A stretch of DNA of 64,000 bases from JAUWCL01 sp964599375 (GTDB lineage: Bacteria; Krumholzibacteriota; Krumholzibacteriia; Krumholzibacteriales; Krumholzibacteriaceae), in assembly GCA_964599375.1 (NCBI GenBank), contig CAZREW010000006.1, positions 135,378 through 199,377 of the forward strand. The letters are read 5' to 3'. Position numbers and translations under genes: made by a program. Positions 1 through 9,294 of this stretch are shown piece after piece; position 1 is the first letter of the stretch; each line of letters opens with the position of its first letter. Below the pieces are notes generated by a model. The model did not search any database. It was given only the letters and a program-made list of their open reading frames with translations, and was not told the DNA's origin.

Positions 1-1
1 A

Positions 2-97
2 GCCGTCAACGTCACGGGTGACGCGTCGGCCGCAGTGATAGTGGCGGCGTCCGAAGGCGAGCTGGGCAGGCCTGAGAATCTGGAGGACGACTGGTGA
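2..97 (+). CDS. Sodium:dicarboxylate/glutamate symporter, C-terminal end (partial)
   Basis: Only the last 31 codons are in the window; the gene begins upstream. The peptide contains VNVTGD followed by a small-residue helix (ASAAVIVAASEGEL), which matches the TM8 signature of the DAACS/SDF symporters (GltPh-type R-T-x-V-N-V-x-G-D), where the Asp contributes to substrate and cation binding. It ends in an acidic tail, ENLEDDW. The stop TGA (95-97) overlaps the GTG start of the next gene in a GTGA tetranucleotide, so the two are probably translationally coupled. Family assignment rests on this single motif. Confidence 0.7.
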   Translation, partial: AVNVTGDASAAVIVAASEGELGRPENLEDDW

Positions 98-2268
98 GCC
101 TGACTGTCAGGATATTCTTTATAGCGTTCATCGCCCTGGTCATCGTCGCGTCCGCTTCGCGGGAGACCCTGCTCTGGGGCGCCAGCTCATGGAGGAGCGT
201 CTCGCTCACGGCGGCCACGGTGCTCGCCGCCGCGCTTCTCGTCCTGCTCGCGGGCAGAATAAGAAACGGGCTTGGAAAGATGCTCGAGATCCCCGGCAGG
301 TTCTCGAGAAAGGCTTCCGTCGCCGCTGCGGCGGCGGCCTTCGTGGCGATGTGGATTCTGCGGAGCAGGCATTTCCTGTGGGGCGACGGATACTCGATGG
401 GATACGCCGTCGAACGTGGGATCACCGTCCTGCCTTCCGCCCCCCTGGCGACCGCGATCTCCCGCGGCTTTTTCGAGCTGGTCAACCGCCTGCTCTTCTG
501 GAACTCCTTCGAGACCTCGGCCCTGCTCAGTATCATCGCCGGCTTCCTTTTCGCCGCCTCGGTCAGGGCCTCGCTAGGCACCAACGGTGGCACCGAGACC
601 GGGAACGGCGATCCGGCCCGGAGCTCCTTTCCCGGCGCGGCACTCGCTGTCGCGGGCGGCTACTTCGCCGTCTTCTTCGGGCTGGGCGGCGCGGCCCCCC
701 TGGCTGCGGCCGGAACGGGACTGTTCATCTGGCTTTCGATCGTCCGTCTTCGCGGCGGCGCGATCCCGCTTATCGTACCGGCGCTCGCGGCCATGCTCGC
801 GATCATGCTCGGTGTCTCGAACATATTCCTCGTCGTCCCTCTGCTGTACCTTCTGATTTCCGCCGCCGCGAGCAGAGGGAGCCGTCTTGAAGCCGTTGCT
901 ACTACCGCGACGGTAGCGGCCTGCTGGATAGCCGCCGACCTCGCCTCATCGAGGCTCCCGGGCTTCGGCGGGATCTCTTCGCATCTCGCGGATGCAGCCT
1001 CGCGCGCCTTCACATCGCTCAGCAGCGCGGGAACGGGCGGCACGCTCCTGCTGGCATTCAATTCGCTCGTCCTGGCAGGCCCGGCTGCGCTCCTTGCTGT
1101 CATCCTCGCCGCGACCGGGACGGCAAAGCGCCGGACCGCCGCCGGAGGCGGGACCGGTGCGCCGGTCCCCGGCAGCCCGGTCATGTTCTTCCTTCGCGTT
1201 ACCGCCGCGGCGGCCGCGGTATTCATCCTCCTCACCGCACCGAGGGTACAGGGAGGACTGAGGTGGGAGATCATCGTCCCTGCCGCCGCCGCGATGGCCG
1301 TCTACGCGGCAGCGGCGCTGCGCGGCAGGTCCGCCAACGCGAGGGAGTTCAGCGCATCGGCGATCCTCATCGTCGCCCTCGGTGTATACCACCTGATCCC
1401 GGTCGTGGCGACGGACTTCTCTCTCGATGCCGGCGAGAAGAGAATCCTCGACCTGCCGCTGCCTGCGGGAAGGGCCGCTACGATCATAGGCGCTCAGGCC
1501 TGGCACTCGAAAGATTACGAGAAGGCCTCCGAATGGTGGACGAAAGCGTCCGGGGAGGACCCGGGCGACGCGGACATCTGGTACCGCCTTGGCACTGCGC
1601 GGATGAAGCTCGAGGATCCGCTCGAGGCCATATCAGATTTCTTCAAGGCCTCGCAGATCGAACCGGGGAATGAAGATTACAGGAAGGCTCTGGCCGAGGC
1701 ATATATCGAGCAGCGCTGGTTCACCGAGGCTTCACAGGAACTGGATGCCCTGCTGTCGGTCTATCCCGACAGCGCCAGGCTGTGGACGCGCCTTGGGTAC
1801 GCGTGCAACCACGGGAACATGTATGCCAGGGCGGTCGACGCGTATGAAAGGGCCCTCGAACTCGATCCGGAAAACCAGGAATACGTCACAAACCTCACCT
1901 CGGCAGTGCTCAACAGGGGAGCCGAACTCCAGGAGAACGGCGATTTCGAGGGCGCCAGGAAGATGTACCAGTACGCGAACAGGCTATACCCAGCCGACTG
2001 GGTCTCACTCAACAACATCGCGACGCTGGATATGGAGCAGGGGGAATGGGAGAAGGCGCGAAGAATCCTCGCGGCGGCCCTCAAAGAGCACGACGACATA
2101 CCGCAGCTTCATTTCAACATGAGTGTCGTCCTGGAGAATCTCGGCGACTACAATGCGGCGCTCGAGCACCTTCGCGAGGCGGCTATTCTCGACAGGTTCA
2201 ACCCGCCGTCTGACGAGCATATCGAGAGGCTCATGAAAAAGGCCGGAGTCGACTGGCCCGGCGAGTGA
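94..2268 (+). CDS. Polytopic membrane protein with C-terminal TPR domain
   Basis: A 724-residue protein. Roughly the first 450 residues are hydrophobic with many predicted membrane helices and Ala/Gly-rich loops. From about residue 470 to 715 there are six or seven TPR-like units (for example WYRLGTARMKLEDPLEAI and YERALELDPENQEY). An N-terminal GT-C-like fold is possible (an acidic WGDGYSMGYA loop after the second or third helix) but no catalytic signature is clear. The GTG start at 94 overlaps the upstream symporter stop by 4 nt. The architecture, membrane part then TPR, recurs at 13628-15583 and 37328-38932. Function unknown; a role in envelope glycan or protein assembly is a guess. Confidence 0.75.
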   Translation: MSLTVRIFFIAFIALVIVASASRETLLWGASSWRSVSLTAATVLAAALLVLLAGRIRNGLGKMLEIPGRFSRKASVAAAAAAFVAMWILRSRHFLWGDGYSMGYAVERGITVLPSAPLATAISRGFFELVNRLLFWNSFETSALLSIIAGFLFAASVRASLGTNGGTETGNGDPARSSFPGAALAVAGGYFAVFFGLGGAAPLAAAGTGLFIWLSIVRLRGGAIPLIVPALAAMLAIMLGVSNIFLVVPLLYLLISAAASRGSRLEAVATTATVAACWIAADLASSRLPGFGGISSHLADAASRAFTSLSSAGTGGTLLLAFNSLVLAGPAALLAVILAATGTAKRRTAAGGGTGAPVPGSPVMFFLRVTAAAAAVFILLTAPRVQGGLRWEIIVPAAAAMAVYAAAALRGRSANAREFSASAILIVALGVYHLIPVVATDFSLDAGEKRILDLPLPAGRAATIIGAQAWHSKDYEKASEWWTKASGEDPGDADIWYRLGTARMKLEDPLEAISDFFKASQIEPGNEDYRKALAEAYIEQRWFTEASQELDALLSVYPDSARLWTRLGYACNHGNMYARAVDAYERALELDPENQEYVTNLTSAVLNRGAELQENGDFEGARKMYQYANRLYPADWVSLNNIATLDMEQGEWEKARRILAAALKEHDDIPQLHFNMSVVLENLGDYNAALEHLREAAILDRFNPPSDEHIERLMKKAGVDWPGE

Positions 2269-2282
2269 TCGAGTGGAAAGGG

Positions 2283-3932
2283 CTATTCCCAGCGCAGCCC
2301 GCCGAGAAGCCCTTCGGCGATATTCGACAGGTGATCCCCTATCTTCTCGAGAGCGTCCACGCAGTCGATGAACACGATCCCTGACATCATGTCGCATGCG
2401 CCTTCGCTCAGCCTCCTCGTATGGGACTTTCGCAGCCTGCGCTGCATGTCGTTGAGTTCATCCTCCTTGATCAGGGCCTCTCTGGCCGAGCCGAGGTCTC
2501 CCGTCTCGAGGCCACCGATCACATCATCTATCATCTCGCTTACCACCTTGTACATCTCGTCTAGCTCCTCGATCGCCATCTCGGAGAAGCTGAGATCCTT
2601 GTTGCTGCGGCGCTGGCCCAACTCGACGATATTCACCGCGTTGTCGGCTATCCTCTCGATGTCGTTGACCGAGTGGATGAGGACGGGGATCATCTCCGCT
2701 TCCTCCTTCTCGAGCTCCTCCATCGATATGTCGATCAGGTAGCGGGTGATCTCCGCCTGGAGGTTGTCCACTGCCTGCTCGCGGCGGGCGACCTTCCTGG
2801 TCAGCTCGAGCCTGCCGGTCCTGTAGATCTCGAAGGCGTTCTTAAGCGCCGAGCCGGCCAGCTTGAGCATCCGCACGATCTCCTTCTTGCTCTGCTCGAG
2901 GGCTATCACCGGGTTCTCGAGCAGATGCTTCTCGAGGTAATGCGGCTCGAGATCAACCACGTCCCCTCTCGGCCTGACCATCTTTTCTATCAGCTTCTCG
3001 ACCGCCGGTATCAGGGGGAAGAACACGATGGCGTTGAAGACGTTGAACACGCTGTGCGAAAGGGCTATCTGGGCCATTATGTTGCCGTGGCCGGGCTCCC
3101 CCGGGATGATCCACTCGATGAACCGGATATAGATCCCGCTGTATATGAAGAACATCATGTATGTGGTCCCGAGGACGTTGAACATCGTATGCGACCAGGC
3201 GACCCTTCTCGCTCCGGTCGTGCCGCCTATCCTCGCTATCTGGGCCGTTATCGTGGTACCGATATTGTCCCCGAGGATGATCGGTATCGCCGAGGGGAGG
3301 TCGATCAGTCCCCTGAACGCGAGGATCTGGACTAGGGCGATAGTGGCGCTCGAACTCTGGAGCAGGACCGTAATCAGGGTGCCGACCAGTACGCCGAAGA
3401 CCGGATGCCTGCTGAAGGTGACCATGATGTTCAGGATATGCTCGCTGCTCTCGAGCGGCTCGAAGGCGTCCTTCATGAACCCGATGCCGACGAAGAGGAC
3501 CCCGAACCCGAACAGGACCTCTCCCCACTGGCGCACGGCCGACTTGCGCGCGACGATCATCATGAAGAACCCTATGCCGACCGCCGGAAGGGCGTAATGC
3601 GATATCTTGAAGACCGCGAAGAAGCTGACCAGCCACGCGGTAAATGTCGTTCCGATATTGGCTCCCAGAACGACGGGCAGAGCCTGTTTGAATGTCAGAA
3701 GCCCGGCGTTGACGAAACCGACGAGCATCACCGTCATCGCGCTGCTGCTCTGGATGAGCGCGGTCACGCCAGCACCCATCAGGAGCGCCCCCAGCCTGTT
3801 GCGGGTCAGATGGGCAAGTATGTTCTTGAGACGGTCGCTGGCGACCTTTCTGAGCCCCTCGGACATGAACTTCATGCCGAACAGGAAGAAGCCCAGGCCG
3901 CCGATCAGCTCGAACGTCAAATCCTGAAACAA
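2283..3932 (-). CDS. Na+/phosphate cotransporter family protein (NptA/YjbB type) with PhoU-like tail
   Basis: A 549-residue inner-membrane protein of the Na/Pi-cotransporter family (PF02690). The duplicated QSSSA signature is present at about residues 61-65 and 192-196, each inside a hydrophobic repeat, together with GANIGTT and GDNIGTT. Residues from about 340 form a soluble helical PhoU-like region, as in bacterial YjbB/NptA proteins. The start is TTG at 3932, with AGGAG 8 nt upstream and no better ATG. It converges on the TPR gene with only 14 nt between them. Expected to move phosphate across the cytoplasmic membrane; direction (uptake or export) cannot be told from sequence. Confidence 0.92.
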   Translation of the reverse strand: MFQDLTFELIGGLGFFLFGMKFMSEGLRKVASDRLKNILAHLTRNRLGALLMGAGVTALIQSSSAMTVMLVGFVNAGLLTFKQALPVVLGANIGTTFTAWLVSFFAVFKISHYALPAVGIGFFMMIVARKSAVRQWGEVLFGFGVLFVGIGFMKDAFEPLESSEHILNIMVTFSRHPVFGVLVGTLITVLLQSSSATIALVQILAFRGLIDLPSAIPIILGDNIGTTITAQIARIGGTTGARRVAWSHTMFNVLGTTYMMFFIYSGIYIRFIEWIIPGEPGHGNIMAQIALSHSVFNVFNAIVFFPLIPAVEKLIEKMVRPRGDVVDLEPHYLEKHLLENPVIALEQSKKEIVRMLKLAGSALKNAFEIYRTGRLELTRKVARREQAVDNLQAEITRYLIDISMEELEKEEAEMIPVLIHSVNDIERIADNAVNIVELGQRRSNKDLSFSEMAIEELDEMYKVVSEMIDDVIGGLETGDLGSAREALIKEDELNDMQRRLRKSHTRRLSEGACDMMSGIVFIDCVDALEKIGDHLSNIAEGLLGGLRWE

Positions 3933-4041
3933 GATTTATCTCCTCTTTCCGCCTCCGGACAGCTTCCGGACCGGCCCTTGCGGGGCTCTCCTGCGGCCCG
4001 GCCGCATGATCGATGACCCTCATCGGCCGAAAGGACCCTAA

Positions 4042-4079
4042 CAATAATCCAACCTTCCCGGACGGGACAAGGATTATTG
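4042..4079. repeat. Nested inverted repeat in divergent promoter region
   Basis: Outer 9-bp perfect arms CAATAATCC (4042-4050) and GGATTATTG (4071-4079) enclose inner 5-bp arms TCCCG (4056-4060) and CGGGA (4063-4067). It could be an operator dyad or a cruciform/hairpin. It lies about 110 nt upstream of the transporter start and about 175 nt upstream of the rightward gene. No T-run follows, so it is not a classical terminator. Confidence 0.6.
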
Positions 4080-4211
4080 GCGCATAATCTCCGGCCGGGC
4101 TGTTTTTTCCGGCTACTTGCCGCCCTGAGCCACCGTCAGGCACGATTCTGGCATTTTTACTGCCTTGACCTCGGGGGGATCACCGCCTTTCCGGGCCGGG
4201 GTATTATGTAT

Positions 4212-4240
4212 TTGCTCCTCCTCCCGTAATTGCTTATAAT
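4212..4240 (+). promoter_or_regulatory. Sigma70-like promoter for the Ig-like/PorV-like pair
   Basis: TTGCTC (4212-4217), a 17-nt spacer, and a perfect TATAAT (4235-4240). Transcription would start near 4247, only about 8 nt before the GTG at 4255, implying a very short leader or a downstream start. The -35 resembles those at 17150 and 29977. Confidence 0.55.
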
Positions 4241-4254
4241 GCACCGGACTTGAT

Positions 4255-5853
4255 GTGAGAGGTGTGCTTTTGCGACGCGCTGCCATGACAATCCCCGGGA
4301 TACTTGCCCTCTGTGCCGCGGCCGCCGTAGCGGTCTGGGCGGCAGGCGCGACCCTGCTGATAAATTTCCCATCGATATCGCCTGACGGTGACGGCATAAA
4401 AGACGAGATGACCGTCTCGGTCGACCTCTCCTCCCAGTCGGACACCCTTATCGTGATTATAAAGGACAAGGCGTCAGCGGCCGTATATGACACGCTCATG
4501 CTGGAAACTCCCGCGCCGGCCGGGGACCGCGCCGCGGTCTGGGGCGGAACGGACTGGACCGGTGCCCTCCTTCCGGAAGGAGAGTACGATCTCCTGCTCT
4601 ACGAGTCGACGGGCGGCGCCGGCGAAAGCATATCGAGGACGGTCATCATCGATCTGACCTCGCCTCTTGTCAACATCGACAGGATAGAGCCGGGGGTCTT
4701 CTCGCCCGGGTGGCCCGACACGTCGGCCGCTGTGACCGTATACTTCACGGTGTCAGGGTGGGAAGCGGGCGCGGTAGCGAGGATGACGGTCACCGATCCG
4801 AACTCGTCCGTGACGTCATGGACGCTCGGCGTCGACGGCGACGGCGAGTGGACGGGCGTCTGGAAACCGGCTTCAGTGTCCTCCAGCGGGTACTACACCA
4901 TCACGGTCACAGTGTCCGACGAGGCGGGAAACTCCAGCCACGACAGCGGCATGTTATTCGTGGATGTTGACGGGCCCGAGCTCGAAATACTCACCTATAT
5001 CCCGTCTAACACGCGCGATGTGCCGCGGGAGATCACGGGCCTCGCGTATGACAACGGCATGGTAAGCCTGCTTGAGCTCTCCTGGACCGGACCCGGCAAG
5101 ATAGAGAGCGCGCGGTTCCCCGCGGATTCCACCTGGTCCGACGCCGACACCCTCTATTGGAGATTCGACACTCCCGACACGGTAAACGGCGACGCGGGCT
5201 GGTCCGAGGGCGGATACGTACTCAAGGCTTTCGCGAGAGATCCTTTCGGCAACCAATCGAACGTACAGCTGTCGTTCAAGCTCGACAGGACCCCTCCCGC
5301 ACCGCCGCAGATCGCCGTCATCCCCGAGAGGATGATCCAGCCCAAGCTCGATCTTTTCGTCCAGTTCGACAGCGACACCGACTCTCTCTTTGTCTACCGG
5401 CAGGCGGGAGGCTTAATAGACAGCTCCGGGTACATTGCGGTCGCGCTTACGCACGGCGAGCCCCTCGAGCTGACCCTCTCCGTGGGGCTCAACGAGATAT
5501 GGGCCGCCGGCAGGGACAAGGCGGGAAATACGAGCGCCCTGTCCAACGTAGTGAGGACGACGCTCGACCCGACGACGGGTATCGCCTATCCCGAGGTGTT
5601 CAGGGAGCCCGGCACCTTCCAGGTCGTCTCGGGGGCAACGGCCTATTCAGTTACACTTGAGATCTACGACATGAGGGGCGAGAGGATCAGGAGGATCGAA
5701 GTACCCGGCCCGGGAACGAGTTTCGACATCCCGTGGGACCTGACCAGTGACGACGGAGAGACGGTCCGCAACGGCCCCTGCCTCGTGGTGGTCACGATCG
5801 ACCACGCCGGGGGCAGGACCGTGGACAAGGCTTTCATAGCGGTGGTGCGATAG
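4255..5853 (+). CDS. Secreted Ig-like repeat protein with FlgD-type C-terminal domain
   Basis: A 532-residue protein with an N-terminal signal or anchor (LLRRAA then a long Ala/Val/Leu run) followed by tandem beta-sandwich segments rich in Gly/Asp/Thr. The opening segment (FPSISPDGDGIKDE) is a FlgD-Ig motif, seen in envelope proteins of FCB bacteria, and the last ~85 residues (LEIYDMRGERIRRIEVPG ... AFIAVVR) resemble a T9SS-type sorting domain. No catalytic domain is visible, so a structural or adhesive role is likely. The GTG at 4255 is the longest start; ATG 4285 is an alternative. The stop abuts the ATG of the PorV-like gene, so the pair should form an operon. Confidence 0.75.
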   Translation: MRGVLLRRAAMTIPGILALCAAAAVAVWAAGATLLINFPSISPDGDGIKDEMTVSVDLSSQSDTLIVIIKDKASAAVYDTLMLETPAPAGDRAAVWGGTDWTGALLPEGEYDLLLYESTGGAGESISRTVIIDLTSPLVNIDRIEPGVFSPGWPDTSAAVTVYFTVSGWEAGAVARMTVTDPNSSVTSWTLGVDGDGEWTGVWKPASVSSSGYYTITVTVSDEAGNSSHDSGMLFVDVDGPELEILTYIPSNTRDVPREITGLAYDNGMVSLLELSWTGPGKIESARFPADSTWSDADTLYWRFDTPDTVNGDAGWSEGGYVLKAFARDPFGNQSNVQLSFKLDRTPPAPPQIAVIPERMIQPKLDLFVQFDSDTDSLFVYRQAGGLIDSSGYIAVALTHGEPLELTLSVGLNEIWAAGRDKAGNTSALSNVVRTTLDPTTGIAYPEVFREPGTFQVVSGATAYSVTLEIYDMRGERIRRIEVPGPGTSFDIPWDLTSDDGETVRNGPCLVVVTIDHAGGRTVDKAFIAVVR

Positions 5854-6798
5854 ATGAACACGCGCTCAGTCATAACGGCGGCGGCCCTGCTGCTCTCGGC
5901 GGTAACCCTGCCGGGGCCTTCAGCGCTCAGGGCTGACGAGGGGTCCCGTGGCGGGACCTTCCTTCCCCTCGGCTGGGACGCTCGCGGCCAGGCCCTCGGC
6001 GGCGCAGGCACGATCCTGATCCGTGACGAGGCGGCCGCCTACTGGAACCCGGCGAACCTCGTCTTTCTTCTTTCCCCGGGAACTTGCATCGGAACCACCA
6101 AGCCGATCCCCGGCATGGACGACCTGTACACCTTCGCGTCGTTCGGCACGGGGCTTCTCGACTCGCGCAGGTCTGTCGACGGCGCGGTCGAGGTCAGGCG
6201 CCTCGCGGTAGGGATGACGATGTCCCATCTCGGCCTCACGCTTTCCGAGGGATCGGGCTGGAACGAGGGAACGCTGGGCCTCTCGGCCGCGTTCAGCTTC
6301 AACCCGTACAATCTCGTCGGCGTCAGCTGGCGCATGATGAAGAGCTGGTCCGGCGTGGAAGATTCGGGGGCCTGGGGATCGGCGCTGGATATCGCCTTCA
6401 CCACGAGGCTCAGCCGGCACATATGGCTCGCCGCGACGGTAAAAGACTTATGGAGCAAGGTCCATTACCCTTACAGCTCCTGGGAGATCGGCCCTACGGT
6501 CTCACTGGCCGCTTCGCTGGAGGAGCTCGCTTACGGGCGTCTGTCGGCCGAGTTCGATGTTATCCTGAGGGAGCGCGAGTTGAACAGTTACCGTCTCGGG
6601 GGAGAGCTTACCCTCATCAGGCAGGTCCTCTGGGTGCAGACCGGCGCGGACGTAAGGGCCGTCAATTACAGCAGGACCATCCCCTGGTGCGGGGTGACTG
6701 CCGCTCTGGGCGGGGCCAGGCTGGCGCTGGCATTCGGCTTCGACCCCGAGAGCGCCCTCGGCAGGCAGACAAGGGTGACCGCCGCCTACCGGTTCTGA
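5854..6798 (+). CDS. PorV/PorQ-like outer-membrane beta-barrel protein
   Basis: A 314-residue protein with a cleavable signal peptide (TAAALLLSAVTLPG...ALRA). The mature start has the family hallmark of a Gly/Ala-rich segment leading to AAYWNPANL (about residues 45-70), typical of the PorV/UPF0164 barrel family related to FadL. Alternating hydrophobic strands run to a C-terminal aromatic strand ending AAYRF, as expected for an outer-membrane barrel. It begins directly after the preceding stop codon (TAGATG). In FCB bacteria PorV acts as a shuttle in type IX secretion, and the link to an upstream FlgD-domain protein is consistent with that, but family members also occur as general barrel proteins. 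Confidence 0.78.
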   Translation: MNTRSVITAAALLLSAVTLPGPSALRADEGSRGGTFLPLGWDARGQALGGAGTILIRDEAAAYWNPANLVFLLSPGTCIGTTKPIPGMDDLYTFASFGTGLLDSRRSVDGAVEVRRLAVGMTMSHLGLTLSEGSGWNEGTLGLSAAFSFNPYNLVGVSWRMMKSWSGVEDSGAWGSALDIAFTTRLSRHIWLAATVKDLWSKVHYPYSSWEIGPTVSLAASLEELAYGRLSAEFDVILRERELNSYRLGGELTLIRQVLWVQTGADVRAVNYSRTIPWCGVTAALGGARLALAFGFDPESALGRQTRVTAAYRF

Positions 6799-6800
6799 TA

Positions 6801-9104
6801 TCAATCCCCGACTCTCTTCATGACGCGTTCGAACCGCGCCGTCTCAGCCTCCGACATCCACAGCGTGGCGCAGACGCCCAGGACTTCCCGCGCTCCATCC
6901 CTGTCCCCGGCCTCCAGCCTGCTCTCGGCGAGGGAAAGACAGACCACCGGGCGCCACGGGTCGCTGGACCATGCGAACTCGGCCAGCGCGAGCCTTTCGC
7001 GGGGACGGCGCCCCTTCTCGTAGAGCATGTCGAGAAGGCGCCAGGCCGGATAGAAATACTCGATCCTCAGGACGCTGGTGAGCAGTCCCTCGGCCTCCGT
7101 GCCCGATCCGGCGGCGATCAGCCTTGACGAGCGGGCGGTGACCGCGTACATGTGCATCACCGTGTCATAGAACTCACCGATGTCACCGTTCGAGCGCCAC
7201 AGCAGGGTCTGCCTGTAGAAAAGCGGCGGGGCCGGCGCCCTCCTCTGCGCGGGAGGCTCCCCGACCCTGAATACGCGGTAGACTTCGTTCTCGTACACGA
7301 GATCGAAGGCCTTCAGATTTTCCGGGTCGAACATCAGCCGGTAGGCAGCGCATCCCGGTGGCATGTGGTCGAAGCCGGCCTGATACATCGGCGAATCCCG
7401 TGTCGGGTCGCACCCGACCGCCGCGCTCAATACGAGAAAGTCGCTGCCGTTTTCCCGGCAGAAGGACAGAAGCCTTTCCTCGCTCGTATATAGGGAGCGA
7501 AGCAGCTCATACGCTTTTGCCCTCAGGCGCGGGGATTCGAAGAAATCGTTCAGGTTGACCGGCCTTCCCGTGTAGGTGAGGATCTGGGGCGAGAGGTAAT
7601 GAAGGGCCATGATCACGTCCGCCTGGCCAGCATGGGACGATATCCATCCGAGCATCGCTCCCTCGGGGTCCCGCTGGAACGGGAACACGACGTACTTCGC
7701 CCTGTGCGGGACATCGAGCACCCTTGAGACCTGTCTCCAGATATCGGCCCTGCCCTCCCAGAAGAAGACCTGCAGGACCATTATCACGGCGGCGGCGCCC
7801 GTTGCGGCATACCCTGCGATAGCCCTTGCGCTGACAGGCCGGGCCTTGACTCCCGCCGCCAGCCCGCCCGCGATCACGGCAGCGAAAACCCCGAAGAAGG
7901 GAAGCATCCTCATCATCAGGAGGAAGAGGACGAAGAAGACCGCCGCGAGCCACCCGATCAGGGACGCGGTGAAATCGCCCTCCCTGACCTTCAATGCGAG
8001 ACGCTTCAGGGGCAGCGGCAGAAGGGACAGGAGCGGGAGTGCGAAGACGAATATATGGAGGGGGTCAGGAGATTGGAACGGCCCAACCCAGAACGCCCTG
8101 ACGTCGAAAGGCAGGAGAGCCGGGTCCGCCGGCTTGTATATGTACCTCAGCTTGTAGGCTACGAGGCCGATGAAGTGAGAATATGCCGCGAAATGCCCCC
8201 GCATGATCAGAGCCGGCGCTATCACCGCGCATATGCCTGCCGCGGCCAAAGCGAGCCTTGTCCCCATCCTTCTTCCACCCTGCCGCTCGAACCGGCGGGC
8301 CAGCAGAGCCCCCGCGAGGCCCGCGCACAGCGCGGCCGCTGGAGAGGCGTAGAATCCGCCCGCCCTGAGAAACGGCACTGAAGCGGCAGCGGCTACGGCG
8401 GCAGCGGCTATGGCCCATCCCGCGGCAGCCTCGCCCCCCGCGTCTCCGTCTCCAGCTGCCGGCCGTGCGGACACCGCCCGCGCGGTGAGGAAGAGGACGA
8501 GCGGGACAAGATAGAACTGCGTCCCCTGCCAGGAAGCCAGCGCCAGATACAGAACGGCCGCCGACATGGCCGCCGACGCGCGGCTTCCCGTGCGGACCGT
8601 CCTTACCATCAGCCAGGCGTGCATCACGATCAGGGGAAGCGTGAGATCCTCCCTTATCAATTCGAATCCGCTCGATCTTCCGACGACCGGGAGGGCGACG
8701 GCGAAGACGGCCGCCGTCACGACTCCGCAGCTTCTTTTTCCCCAGAGGCTTACGGCGAGCAATGACAGAGGGATCCCGGCCAGCGTAAACAGGAATACCG
8801 AGAACCAGCGTACGAACACGTCTAGGGGGGGACCTCCTGCCGGGACCAGGCGGTACGCCAGGCCATACACATACTCCATCCCGATCGATGTCTCCTCGAA
8901 GACCCTGAGCCCCTCAGGGAACTGAGCGTCCACATCGACCCGGGGGACCTTCTCCCCTGAAGCGATCATCCGCGTGTACCGGAAATGGCCAGCGCTCTCG
9001 GCAGAGAACCGCTCTGCCGCCACGCGCGACCTGTAAGCCCATCTCGTGATATTCGCGAGGCACAGGAGGACGAGGAGAAGTATGATGAATGTCCTACGGT
9101 TCAT
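6801..9104 (-). CDS. STT3/oligosaccharyltransferase-like multi-pass membrane protein
   Basis: About 767 residues. The N-terminal TM helix (RTFIILLLVLLCLANITRW) is followed by a periplasmic-type loop with ESAGHFRYTR and DAQFPEGL, recalling the first external loop of STT3/AglB/PglB (D-x-x-x-x-x-R then a P-E-G/W-D type motif). Ten or more helices follow, then a soluble C-terminal region from about residue 450 containing a stretch that sits where the WWDxG catalytic-adjacent region would be, although the WWDYG motif itself is absent. The ATG at 9104 is preferred because it begins right at the signal anchor; ATG 9164 is possible. The gene converges on the PorV-like gene. It is probably a GT-C enzyme, but the acceptor is unknown. 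Confidence 0.6.
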   Translation of the reverse strand: MNRRTFIILLLVLLCLANITRWAYRSRVAAERFSAESAGHFRYTRMIASGEKVPRVDVDAQFPEGLRVFEETSIGMEYVYGLAYRLVPAGGPPLDVFVRWFSVFLFTLAGIPLSLLAVSLWGKRSCGVVTAAVFAVALPVVGRSSGFELIREDLTLPLIVMHAWLMVRTVRTGSRASAAMSAAVLYLALASWQGTQFYLVPLVLFLTARAVSARPAAGDGDAGGEAAAGWAIAAAAVAAAASVPFLRAGGFYASPAAALCAGLAGALLARRFERQGGRRMGTRLALAAAGICAVIAPALIMRGHFAAYSHFIGLVAYKLRYIYKPADPALLPFDVRAFWVGPFQSPDPLHIFVFALPLLSLLPLPLKRLALKVREGDFTASLIGWLAAVFFVLFLLMMRMLPFFGVFAAVIAGGLAAGVKARPVSARAIAGYAATGAAAVIMVLQVFFWEGRADIWRQVSRVLDVPHRAKYVVFPFQRDPEGAMLGWISSHAGQADVIMALHYLSPQILTYTGRPVNLNDFFESPRLRAKAYELLRSLYTSEERLLSFCRENGSDFLVLSAAVGCDPTRDSPMYQAGFDHMPPGCAAYRLMFDPENLKAFDLVYENEVYRVFRVGEPPAQRRAPAPPLFYRQTLLWRSNGDIGEFYDTVMHMYAVTARSSRLIAAGSGTEAEGLLTSVLRIEYFYPAWRLLDMLYEKGRRPRERLALAEFAWSSDPWRPVVCLSLAESRLEAGDRDGAREVLGVCATLWMSEAETARFERVMKRVGD

Positions 9105-9200
9105 GAAAGGCCGCCGCCATAGGCAGTCCCGGGTAACGGATAAAGCCGGTGCAACTGCCAGCATACATTCCCCGGCCGGCGGATGTCATTCCAAATCGTG

Positions 9201-9228
9201 TTGACCACCGCGTGTCGCCTGCGATAGT
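9201..9228 (+). promoter_or_regulatory. Putative promoter of the Lrp-type effector-domain gene
   Basis: TTGACC (9201-9206), a 16-nt spacer and GATAGT (9223-9228). It lies 66 nt upstream of the ATG at 9295, with a clear AGGAG ribosome binding site in the leader. Confidence 0.45.
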
Positions 9229-9294
9229 TTTCAGGCCACACGCAAAGGATCTCACCGGTTCGAATCTGGCGCGCGGCAGAAAGGAGACAAGGTC

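Larger units (their letters stand above)
3933..4254. other. Divergent intergenic region, Na/Pi transporter versus Ig-like protein
   Basis: No credible gene. It holds a nested inverted repeat (4042-4079) and a sigma70-like promoter for the rightward gene (4212-4240), both listed separately. The rest is low-complexity GC-rich sequence. Confidence 0.6.

Noticed and set aside
2953..4143. Long open frames opposite real genes, for example 2953-4143 (-), 11409-12704 (+), 15727-17079 (-), 42970-44082 (+), 45619-47049 (+), 47989-49722 (-)
   Set aside because: They lie entirely over well-supported genes on the other strand, have Arg/Gly/Asp-biased composition expected of GC-rich shadows, and show no recognisable motif or ribosome binding site.
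5854..6798. Stating that a complete type IX secretion system is present
   Set aside because: Only a PorV-like barrel and FlgD-type tails are visible; PorV-like proteins and FlgD-Ig domains also occur without the full system.
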